Source: Gammaproteobacteria bacterium
GTDB taxonomy: Bacteria; Pseudomonadota; Gammaproteobacteria; Xanthomonadales; Rhodanobacteraceae
Assembly (NCBI GenBank): GCA_004295005.1
Contig: SHNG01000109.1
Location: 2,254 to 62,599, forward strand
Direction of reading: 5' to 3'
Length of the DNA stretch: 60,346 nucleotides
Position numbers and translations under genes: made by a program. Below are positions 42,145 to 49,545 of the stretch, one piece after another (positions within the stretch are counted from its first letter, which is position 1; every line of letters starts with the position of its first letter). Below the pieces are notes generated by a model that did no database searches, was not told the origin of the DNA, and saw nothing but the letters and a program-made list of their open reading frames with translations.

Positions 42145-43647
42145 ATGAGTCTTGCTGTCGTCTACAGTCGCGCCCAGGAAGGCGTGAATGCACCGTTGGT
42201 GATCTGCGAGGTGCATCTGTCCGGCGGCCTGCCGGGTACTTCGATTGTGGGTCTTCCGGAAACCGCCGTTCGCGAAGCGCGTGACCGGGTCCGCGCCGCC
42301 ATACTCAATTGCCAGCTTGAATATCCGCAGCGCAAGGTGACGGTCGGACTTGCTCCGGCCGATCTGCCGAAGGATGGCGGCCGCTTCGACCTGCCGATTG
42401 CGCTCGGCATCCTGGCGGCCAACGACAGCATTCCGCGCACCTTGCTGGAGCGCCATGAATTCCTTGGCGAGCTGGCCCTTTCAGGCGAACTGCGCGCGGT
42501 TCACGGCGTGTTGCCTGCCGTGCTGCGCGCCGCGCGTGCCGGGCGCAGCGTGATCGTGCCACGCGCCAATGCCGCCGAAGCCGCCCTGGTCAGCGATGCC
42601 GACGTGCGTTGCGCGGACAATCTGCTGGAAGTCTGTGCACACCTGTGCGGCAAGCTGGAATTGCCCCGCGTCGAGCGCGCCACCTCGCCCGCGTTGCCGG
42701 CGGATCAACCGGACCTCGCCGAGGTGCGTGGCCAACCGCACGCACGTCGCGCGCTGGAGATTGCCGCTGCCGGCGCGCACAACCTGCTCCTGGTCGGACC
42801 GCCCGGCACAGGCAAGACCATGCTGGCCTGTCGGCTCTCCGGCATTCTGCCGCCACTGGCCGAACACGAAGCACTGGAACTTGCCGCCGTGCGTTCGGTG
42901 GCCGGACTGGGCGCCAACGTGCAGGATTGGATGCGCCGCGCCTTCCGCTCACCGCATCACACGGCATCGGCGGTTGCCCTGGTCGGCGGAGGCTCGGTCC
43001 CGCGACCTGGCGAAGTCTCGCTGGCCCATCATGGCGTGCTGTTCCTGGATGAATTGCCGGAGTACGACCGCCGCGTGCTGGAAGTGCTGCGCGAGCCGAT
43101 CGAGTCGGGCCAAATCACCATCTCGCGCGCGGCGCGACAGGCGGATTTTCCGGCCCGCTTCCAGTTGGTCGCCGCCATGAATCCCTGCCCCTGCGGACAT
43201 GCCGGTGACCCTTCCGCAAACTGTCGCTGCACGCCGGACCAGATCCAGCGCTATCGTTCGCGCATCTCCGGTCCGCTGCTGGATCGCATCGATCTGAAAC
43301 TGGAAATGCCGCGGGTTCCGCATGCGCAACTGCGCAGTACCGAGCCCGCGGAAACATCCGCCGAGGTACGCCAACGCGTGGTCGCCGCACGCAGCCTGCA
43401 ACTGGCGCGCGCGGGCAAGCCGAACGGCTGGCTCAACAACCGCGAAACCGAGCGCGACTGCGCACTGGATCCGGCGGGCCTGGCGCTGCTCGATCGCGCA
43501 GTCGAGCGCCTGGGCTTGTCGGCGCGCGCCTTTCATCGCGTGCTGCGGGTGGCCCGCAGCATTGCCGATCTGGCCGCAAGCCCGCGCATTGAAGGCAACC
43601 ACCTGTCCGAAGCCATCCAGTTCCGGCGTTTCGAACCGGCGCATTGA
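42145..43647 (+). CDS. comM: ComM/YifB AAA helicase (Mg-chelatase-like)
   Basis: A 500-residue AAA+ protein that forms hexamers and drives branch migration during natural transformation. The N-terminal ChlI-type domain begins MSLAVVYSRAQEGVNAPLV and includes STSI-like GTSIVGLPETAVRE. Walker A is GPPGTGKT (218-225), Walker B is VLFLDELPEY, and the Mg-chelatase C-terminal domain follows (LNNRETERDC, then HRVLRVARSIADL). A CPCG-x-CRC segment, typical of YifB, lies between. Together with comF in this window it suggests competence functions. Confidence 0.94.
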   Translation: MSLAVVYSRAQEGVNAPLVICEVHLSGGLPGTSIVGLPETAVREARDRVRAAILNCQLEYPQRKVTVGLAPADLPKDGGRFDLPIALGILAANDSIPRTLLERHEFLGELALSGELRAVHGVLPAVLRAARAGRSVIVPRANAAEAALVSDADVRCADNLLEVCAHLCGKLELPRVERATSPALPADQPDLAEVRGQPHARRALEIAAAGAHNLLLVGPPGTGKTMLACRLSGILPPLAEHEALELAAVRSVAGLGANVQDWMRRAFRSPHHTASAVALVGGGSVPRPGEVSLAHHGVLFLDELPEYDRRVLEVLREPIESGQITISRAARQADFPARFQLVAAMNPCPCGHAGDPSANCRCTPDQIQRYRSRISGPLLDRIDLKLEMPRVPHAQLRSTEPAETSAEVRQRVVAARSLQLARAGKPNGWLNNRETERDCALDPAGLALLDRAVERLGLSARAFHRVLRVARSIADLAASPRIEGNHLSEAIQFRRFEPAH

Positions 43648-43712
43648 AACGAGCCCATCGGTTCGATTTGCCGGGCGATTTGCTGGCTTTCGCGCAGAAC
43701 GAAGGGTCGAAC

Positions 43713-43738
43713 CGGGTACACTTGGGTCACTTGTACCC
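43713..43738. promoter_or_regulatory. Inverted repeat upstream of xdhC
   Basis: GGGTACA and TGTACCC are perfectly complementary and separated by about 11 bp. It lies between the comM stop and the likely xdhC start. It could be an operator or a weak terminator; nothing distinguishes these. Confidence 0.3.
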
Positions 43739-43814
43739 TGACCTGTTGTCCGCCGCCTTGCTCCAGCCCATCCACTCGCATCTGCCCTGCGCAGGCATCC
43801 GCGGTTTGCTCGGC

Positions 43815-44798
43815 ATGGCCGAAAGCCTCGCCAACACCGGACACATGGGCGCACTGGCCGTGCTCGCCCAGGTGTCCGGCGGCGTGCACCGCGAGCGTGG
43901 CGCGCTGGCACTGCTGGATGGCCATGCAGTCGTGGCCGGTTGGTTGCGTGGTGGCTCTCTGGAAGATCGCCTCTGCCAGGAAAGCGCCCTTGTCGTCGGC
44001 GAGGGCAGGGCGCGCTGCATTGATCTGGATGCCGCAGACGACAGCAGCCATGCTTCCGTCATATCCGCCGAGAACCAGGGCAGCATGCGCATCCTGTTGC
44101 TGCCTTTGCCGGTGCAGGCATCGCCCTTGCGCGAAGCGATTGCCGCTGCCTGTGCCGAAGGCGCCTGGCTGCGCCTGCGCCTGGAGCTTGGCCTGCCACC
44201 CAACGCGGATCCGCTGATCGGCTTTGGCGAGGCGCGCGCAGGCCAGCGCATCTTCACCTTCAATCCGCAGGGATTGCCCACGGATGCTGCCGACGAGTTC
44301 AGCTATCAGGTGCGCCTGGGCTACGCGCCGCCGCCACGTCTGGCCCTGCTGGGTGTGGGGCCGGAATCACGGCCGCTGGCAAACCTGGCGCGCCAGCTTG
44401 GCTGGATTGTCGAGGTGGTTGATCAGCGTGATGGGGTGAGTCGCTTCATCGACAGCTTTGATGTTGACCGCATCCACGCCATTGCTGCGGATGCGCTCGC
44501 GCAATTGCTGGATACGCGCCATTTCGATGCCGCCATCGTCGGCAGCCATGACTTCGAGCTGGATGCCAGTCACCTGCGTCAACTGGGCGATACCGGTATC
44601 GGCTACGTGGCGCTGCTCGGTTCCCCGCTGCGCCGCGACGCCCTGCTCACGCGCATGGGAGACATCATCGCAACCCAACTCGAACCCCGCCTCTATGCAC
44701 CGGCCGGTTTGCACCTGGGCGGCGAGGGGCCGGAAATCATGGCACTGGCCATCGTCGCCCAGTTGCAGCGCTTTCTTGCCCACGATGTGAATGGCTGA
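43815..44798 (+). CDS. XdhC/CoxI family protein
   Basis: About 327 residues. The N-terminal XdhC_CoxI domain shows MAESLANTGHMGALAVLAQV and a GGSLED segment in place of the usual GCVE. The C-terminal XdhC Rossmann domain shows LALLGVGPESRPLANLARQL, DQRDGVSRF, AAIVGSHDFELD and YVALLGSPLRR. XdhC proteins sulfurate and insert the molybdenum cofactor into xanthine dehydrogenase-type enzymes. No molybdenum hydroxylase gene is nearby. I used the first ATG; the frame is open back to a TTG at 43644 overlapping the comM stop, but those residues do not resemble the family. It ends 3 bp from the convergent dehydrogenase gene. Confidence 0.82.
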   Translation: MAESLANTGHMGALAVLAQVSGGVHRERGALALLDGHAVVAGWLRGGSLEDRLCQESALVVGEGRARCIDLDAADDSSHASVISAENQGSMRILLLPLPVQASPLREAIAAACAEGAWLRLRLELGLPPNADPLIGFGEARAGQRIFTFNPQGLPTDAADEFSYQVRLGYAPPPRLALLGVGPESRPLANLARQLGWIVEVVDQRDGVSRFIDSFDVDRIHAIAADALAQLLDTRHFDAAIVGSHDFELDASHLRQLGDTGIGYVALLGSPLRRDALLTRMGDIIATQLEPRLYAPAGLHLGGEGPEIMALAIVAQLQRFLAHDVNG

Positions 44799-44801
44799 GG
44801 G

Positions 44802-45977
44802 TCAACCGGGAATTGGCCAGACACTGCCCAGTGGATCGAATTCGGCTTCCTCGACCCGGTTGCCGCGCCAGCCAAACCCGGTAACCGCGACAACGCCTTC
44901 CTGCATCGGGTCGAGGGCGAATATCTGTTCGATGTCGCGCTCGTTGACGGCGGCGGTGATGAATGCGGCAAGCCCGCGCTCGGTCGCCGCCAGATACAAG
45001 GTCTGCGACAAATGGCCGACATCGAGGATCATGGCCCGATACGCCTTGGCGTGATTGCGATACTTCCACGCGGTGCGACGGAAGCGGCTGGCCAGCACGA
45101 TCAACACGTGCGCATCGCGGAAGTGTTGCTGGCCGGCCACCATGCGCAGCGCCATGGCCTGGCAATGCCCTGTATCCACACTGCCCAGCGGTTCCAACGC
45201 ATGATCAATCGGGTGGTAGTGATACAAGCCCGGCGCCACGCCCTCGACATTCTGCACCAGCAGATAGGCTTCAGTCGGATGCAGGCCGCCGGCCGAAGGC
45301 ACCGCCCGCTTCATCACCTCGATGCCGGGTGCATCACTGACCGCGCGTGCGGCAAACGTGCGATACAGGACACTGGCCAGATCCGCGCGAGCAAGCCTGC
45401 GCGTTGCATCCCAGTTGCGGCAGGTCACGCGCTGGCGAATCAATGCTTCCAGGGGCGAGTCCCCGGCTCGTTCCAGGGCGATTCGCCGTGCTGGTGCCGC
45501 GCGCTCGCAAACCAGTGGTTCCGCTTCGCCCAGGCGCTCAAGGAAAGGTCGGTCGGTCTGCTTGCGGAATTCGTCTTCGGCCGCGAGGGTGTCTACACCC
45601 TGCCAACGCGAGTGCCGATGCATCACTGCGGAAAGCGCGAGCCAGTGGCTGCCACGCACCAGATCATCCTTGGCCCTGATCGCCGCATGTTCGGGGATGT
45701 CGGCGATCAGCAAGCCCTTGTCGAGCAGGCTGGCCAGCGTGGCGTCGGGGATTTCACCAGCCAGCGCATCCATGGCGGTCCAGTCATTGACCGGCAGTTG
45801 GCCAAGTGCGCGCAACTCGGCTTCATCCAGCGCAATCTCAGCATCCAGGTGCGCGCTGAGTGCAAGCCACTGACGCCTTGCCTCAAGCCCCGAACCACCG
45901 GCCAGCAATTGGGCAAACTCGAACTGCAAACGCTCACGCGGCTCGATGAAGACCACCGCACATCGACGAACCCGCAT
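44802..45977 (-). CDS. SagB-type peptide-maturation dehydrogenase
   Basis: A 391-residue flavin oxidoreductase of the nitroreductase fold, related to SagB/thiazoline oxidases. The C-terminal half carries the fold: SPLEALIRQRVTCRNWD, then PSAGGLHPTEAYLLV, GLYHYHPIDHALE, RTAWKYRNHAKAYRAMILD and GLAAFITAA. The N-terminal 160 residues are specific to this subgroup. I associate this family with the NCBIfam model for a putative peptide maturation dehydrogenase, which occurs with short modified-peptide genes; I could not search it. It would oxidise residues or rings in the peptide core using FMN. The gene is divergent from the first peptide gene; GGAG lies about 8 nt before its ATG. Confidence 0.85.
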   Translation of the reverse strand: MRVRRCAVVFIEPRERLQFEFAQLLAGGSGLEARRQWLALSAHLDAEIALDEAELRALGQLPVNDWTAMDALAGEIPDATLASLLDKGLLIADIPEHAAIRAKDDLVRGSHWLALSAVMHRHSRWQGVDTLAAEDEFRKQTDRPFLERLGEAEPLVCERAAPARRIALERAGDSPLEALIRQRVTCRNWDATRRLARADLASVLYRTFAARAVSDAPGIEVMKRAVPSAGGLHPTEAYLLVQNVEGVAPGLYHYHPIDHALEPLGSVDTGHCQAMALRMVAGQQHFRDAHVLIVLASRFRRTAWKYRNHAKAYRAMILDVGHLSQTLYLAATERGLAAFITAAVNERDIEQIFALDPMQEGVVAVTGFGWRGNRVEEAEFDPLGSVWPIPG

Positions 45978-46157
45978 CCATCAACTCCGCTTGCTGGATT
46001 TGCTAGTCTACGGTGACGCAAGGCAGCGGGAACCCGTGTGTGGCGTTTCGCCATCCGGTGCCGTCAAATCACCGCCTTCTGCATGTTGACCGACTCTCGA
46101 CGCCCATGCGTGCGGCGTCGGCAATCCGCGCCCCCAACCGTGAAGGAGAAGTCTCGC

Positions 46158-46451
46158 ATGAGTGACAACCGATTGCCCAAAGACCAGGAACTCAAATTGC
46201 TGCAAAAGCTTTCCACGGATGACGGCTTTCGCGCCCGATTTGAAGCCGATCCCGCTGCCGCCCTGGCCGAGCTTGGCGTTTCTCCAAAAGACGTGGCGAG
46301 CTTGGCGCCCAATGGTTTTGGCCCTTGCCAGTTGGCCGACAAGGAAACGATCGCCAAGAGCCACAAGCAACTGGCCGAGACCGGCATGACCGATCATGTG
46401 TGCCTGATCTTTCCGGCCCTGCGCCTGAACTACGGCGACAAGACGGACTGA
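46158..46451 (+). CDS. Precursor-like modified peptide 1 (NHLP-like leader)
   Basis: A 97-residue small protein. The leader-like part (about 9-50) reads LKLLQKLSTDDGFRARFEAD, then PAAALAELGVSPKDV, a nitrile-hydratase-alpha-like segment typical of NHLP-type RiPP precursors. The presumed core (about 51-97) has C57 in FGPCQLAD, C82 in DHVCLIFPAL, and several Thr and Ser. There is no GG cleavage site. AAGGAG with 9-nt spacing supports the ATG. The 3' end overlaps the 3' end of the convergent cyclase gene by 22 bp. TTGCTAGTCT at 46000-46009 is shared with the region before the second peptide (TTGCTAGACT) and may hold the -10 box. It is 35-45 percent similar by eye to the second peptide in the leader and differs in the core. 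Confidence 0.85.
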   Translation: MSDNRLPKDQELKLLQKLSTDDGFRARFEADPAAALAELGVSPKDVASLAPNGFGPCQLADKETIAKSHKQLAETGMTDHVCLIFPALRLNYGDKTD

Positions 46452-49087
46452 ACCTTCTGCACGCGCCCGGCCAGTTGCGCTTGCCATGAGGCTTCTGGCC
46501 AGGCTTGACGAAACTCCTTGAGCATGGACTCGGCGGTTTTCTTGTCCGCCTGCAGCAAGGCCAGCTCGGCGGCGCGCAGCAGGGCGATGTTCGCGTTGTA
46601 CACATTGCCCACCGTCAGCAGGTTGTGCGGGCCATACTCGGCGTAGGCACGACCGCGATGGGTGGCGAGCCAACGCGCCTGCACCAGCGCCTTGTCCGTT
46701 TTGCCGGCGGCGCTGTAGGCATCCAGCAAGGCCACATGGCCGAGATAGAGCTCGCTGCCATCCAGCAAGGCTTCGAGTTTGTGCAGCGCTTCCTCGTGGC
46801 GACCGGCCCTGCTCTCCAGTTCCGCTTCGACGATAACCGACAGCTTGTATCGGCTTGAATACGGCGGGAAGGCGCGGGCATCCAGCGCGTTCAATGCTTT
46901 CCTGGCTTCCCGCGGCTGATCCAGGCTGGCCAGCACATGACCGAGGATCAGCAATTGCTCATCGTGTTTCGGCCGCTCCAGCTCGTCGAGCTTGGCGCGC
47001 CTTGCCAGCAGCGTGTCGCGCAAGGCCAGGGCCGTTTCAATCCGTTGTTCTTGTGCAGAGGCATCCGTTGCAGGCACAGCCAGCGCCGCAATCGCATACA
47101 TGGCAGAAGCGTCGGCATCCTTGGCGGTGGCTTCGCGCTGCCCAATCAGCCCGTCGGCAGCTTGCGCGAGTTTGCCCTGGTCGACGAGAAAGGCGGCTTC
47201 GAGCACATCACGGGCAAGGCTTAAGGCAGGATTGCCGCCGGCCGGCAATCGCGCCGAGCGCGCCATGGTTGCGCTTGCCTCTTCATGCTTGCGCTGTGCG
47301 GCTTCACTGGCCGCATGGAATTCAGTGAACACCAGTCCCTGTGCTTCGGCATCGGCAAAATAGGCGAGCGCATCGGCATAGCGTTCATTGCCCAGCTCCA
47401 GGATTCCGAGCAAATGCAGGGACGGTGCGCGTGAGGGATTTTTCAGCGATGCGGAATCGCGCGCGACCTTCAGGGTTTGGGTATCGAAACGGTTGGCATC
47501 CCGCCAACTGAGATAGGCAAATCCACCCAATCCCGGGAAGTAATCCGGATAGCGCTCGACCAGCGCAGACCATTTGACCAGCATGTCGGGGCTTTGCCTG
47601 GCGCCGGCCAGCATGACTTCCGCATACAAGGCATCGCGGGCGCTCAATCGTTGCCTGTTCCCAAGCGCCAAGGTGAACGAATCCGCCGCCTGGCGATGCT
47701 GGCCGGCACTTGCCTGGATGGTGCCGATGCGCACATGCACCGATGCAAACTCCGGATCCAACGCCAGCGCCTGCGCATACAACTCCCTCGCTTCGGCGAA
47801 CTTGCCCCGTGCGTAGTTCTGCCCTGCCACCGAGAACGCACGCAAGGCGTCGAGGTTGGCGGTCGCCACCTTTTCCAGCGGCCTGGACTGCTCCGTCACC
47901 GTGGCCATGGCTTCGCCCAGGCGCACGCGCAGACGCTGGTTGATGCGATCCAGCGAGGGCAGGATGGATTCCTTGCCGATGCCATCGGCGGTTTCCGAAT
48001 ACACCGTGGTCTGCGTCTGCGGATCGATCACTTCCGCCGTGATGCGCACGCGACCGCCAATCTCGGCAATGGTCGGCAGGATCAGTGCGCGCGCGCCGGC
48101 GCGTATGGCGATCTCCGAGCCGATCGTGCGCGTCACCTCGGTTGCATCCGGATCCAGTTGCATGCGCTTGACCGTGTCGCGCACCTTCAAGTCCGGCAAC
48201 ACATTGACGAAATGCGACTGCTCAAGGCCAATGCGCAAGGCGCTTTCCAGCGAATCGTCGAATACCGTCTCGCCGGTCAGGTTGTGCAGGCTGCCGACCA
48301 CGACCCAGTCACGCTCGGCAAAGGCAATGGCCGCCTGCGGCCGCAAGAACATGTAGAGCGGTATCGACAGCAAGGCCAACACCACCAGGGCCTCGATCAC
48401 CACCGTTGCCGGGCGTCGCCAGAACGGCACTTCGCGGTGCGCCTTGCTCGACCACGGTGGTGCCTTCAGGGGCGCCAGGCCTTCCTCGCCCACTTCAAAA
48501 CCAGGAACCGGGCCCGGCACGCCGCGGAAGCGGTAACGGCCATGGGTGCGCCAACGCACTTTTTCGAGCCGTTCACCCAGCTCGCCCTGGGCGCGATGTG
48601 CCAAGGCATAGGCAATGTTGGACAACAGGATCTGGCCCGGCAGGGCCAGGGTCATCAGGCGCGAGGCGACCGGTTTGACCAGGCCCTCGACCTCGACCGG
48701 CTTGGCTCCGCGGGCGACATCCTCGGGGCTGTTTTCCCAAACCACCACGTCGCCGACATGGATCCCGACCCGCGCCGCCAGATTCACCGATTCGGCGGCA
48801 TTGAACTGGCGCAGGGCCCGTTGATAGTCGAGCGCAAAGGCAGCCGCCTGCACCGGCCGCTCGAACATCAGCAGGAAACCGTCGGTCTTGTCGATCTCGC
48901 GGCCTGCGTGGCGATCCACAAGCGTGCGCGCCAGGCGATCGTGCTTGCGGATCAATTCCGCCGCCGCCAGATCGCCCATTCGTTCCACCAGTGCGGTGGA
49001 CTCCACCAGATCACAAATCAGCAGGGTGCGTAGTTGCGCACCAGCCGGGGTGCCCGACTCCGTGTCCTTGGCCATGCTGGTGTTCAC
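46430..49087 (-). CDS. Peptide-modification system cyclase 1 (class III cyclase-TM-TPR)
   Basis: A large 885-residue membrane protein. N-terminal class III adenylate/guanylate cyclase homology domain about 18-195, with metal-binding aspartates D26 (LLICDLVEST) and D69 (EIDKTDGFLLMF) and conserved GIHVGDVVVW. One TM segment about 228-248. Then a TolB/FlgO-like domain about 260-420 (VVVGSLHNLTGETVFDDSLE, GARALILPTIAEIGGRV, YSETADG) and TPR repeats to the C-terminus (about 430-880). The family matches what I recall as the putative peptide modification system cyclase, found beside precursor peptides and the SagB-like dehydrogenase. It may make a cyclic nucleotide, or its cyclase fold may perform a peptide modification; activity is unproven. 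Its 3' end overlaps peptide gene 1 tail-to-tail. Confidence 0.85.
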   Translation of the reverse strand: MNTSMAKDTESGTPAGAQLRTLLICDLVESTALVERMGDLAAAELIRKHDRLARTLVDRHAGREIDKTDGFLLMFERPVQAAAFALDYQRALRQFNAAESVNLAARVGIHVGDVVVWENSPEDVARGAKPVEVEGLVKPVASRLMTLALPGQILLSNIAYALAHRAQGELGERLEKVRWRTHGRYRFRGVPGPVPGFEVGEEGLAPLKAPPWSSKAHREVPFWRRPATVVIEALVVLALLSIPLYMFLRPQAAIAFAERDWVVVGSLHNLTGETVFDDSLESALRIGLEQSHFVNVLPDLKVRDTVKRMQLDPDATEVTRTIGSEIAIRAGARALILPTIAEIGGRVRITAEVIDPQTQTTVYSETADGIGKESILPSLDRINQRLRVRLGEAMATVTEQSRPLEKVATANLDALRAFSVAGQNYARGKFAEARELYAQALALDPEFASVHVRIGTIQASAGQHRQAADSFTLALGNRQRLSARDALYAEVMLAGARQSPDMLVKWSALVERYPDYFPGLGGFAYLSWRDANRFDTQTLKVARDSASLKNPSRAPSLHLLGILELGNERYADALAYFADAEAQGLVFTEFHAASEAAQRKHEEASATMARSARLPAGGNPALSLARDVLEAAFLVDQGKLAQAADGLIGQREATAKDADASAMYAIAALAVPATDASAQEQRIETALALRDTLLARRAKLDELERPKHDEQLLILGHVLASLDQPREARKALNALDARAFPPYSSRYKLSVIVEAELESRAGRHEEALHKLEALLDGSELYLGHVALLDAYSAAGKTDKALVQARWLATHRGRAYAEYGPHNLLTVGNVYNANIALLRAAELALLQADKKTAESMLKEFRQAWPEASWQAQLAGRVQKVQSVLSP

Positions 49088-49174
49088 AAACGTGCGGCAA
49101 CCCGGATTGGCTATGTTCGATCAGCCATTCTGCATGGCCATGCGGACCGATGCCACCAGTACCGCAAGGCTTGC

Positions 49175-49180
49175 TAGACT
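49175..49180 (+). promoter_or_regulatory. Possible -10 box of peptide gene 2
   Basis: TAGACT lies in TTGCTAGACT, which matches TTGCTAGTCT (46000-46009) upstream of peptide gene 1. The distance to the ATG is 86 nt here and about 148 nt for peptide 1. No clear -35 box is seen, so an activator may be needed. Confidence 0.35.
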
Positions 49181-49266
49181 CGCTGCGGTTTGGTTTCTGC
49201 GGCACCAGACCGGGTGCAAGCCCACCAGCAAGACCGCAGCAGGGGTGAATTCAGGGGAACAGACCG

Positions 49267-49545
49267 ATGAGCGATGCCACGTTGACTGAAAAGCAGGCAA
49301 CCGAGTTGTTGCGCCGCCTGGCCACGGACGACGCTTTCCGTGACTTGTTTGAGTCGAAGCCGGCCAAGGCCCTGGTCGAAATGGGTGTACCGCATGAGAC
49401 CGTGGTCAATCTCAATGCAGCCTGCCTGTGCGCATCCAAACTGGCGGACAAGCCCACATTCCAGAGGGCGGTTGACACCATGGATGCGCAAACCTTGACG
49501 GCCACATCCAAAATGGTACCGCCAAAGATTTCAGTCCCGCGTTGA
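49267..49545 (+). CDS. Precursor-like modified peptide 2 (NHLP-like leader)
   Basis: A 92-residue paralogue of the first peptide. The leader matches closely: MSDATLTEKQATELLRRLAT, then DDAFRDLFESKPAKALVEMG. The core (about 50-92) differs: CLC at 53-55, a Thr-rich stretch (TMDAQTLTATSK) and a basic Pro-containing end (MVPPKISVPR). AGGGGA sits 8 nt before the ATG. The last 15 bp overlap the 3' end of the convergent second cyclase gene, as in the first module. Short length, paired leader and neighbours support a ribosomally made, modified peptide; no product is known to me. Confidence 0.85.
   Translation: MSDATLTEKQATELLRRLATDDAFRDLFESKPAKALVEMGVPHETVVNLNAACLCASKLADKPTFQRAVDTMDAQTLTATSKMVPPKISVPR

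Noticed and set aside
47477-49033. 518-codon open frame on the plus strand opposite cyclase 1
   Set aside because: Exact antisense of the cyclase/TPR gene with His/Gln/Asp-rich composition; no Shine-Dalgarno.
46158-49545. Double-glycine leader cleavage sites in the two peptides
   Set aside because: Neither peptide has a GG or GA motif at the end of the leader-like region; the border is left undefined.
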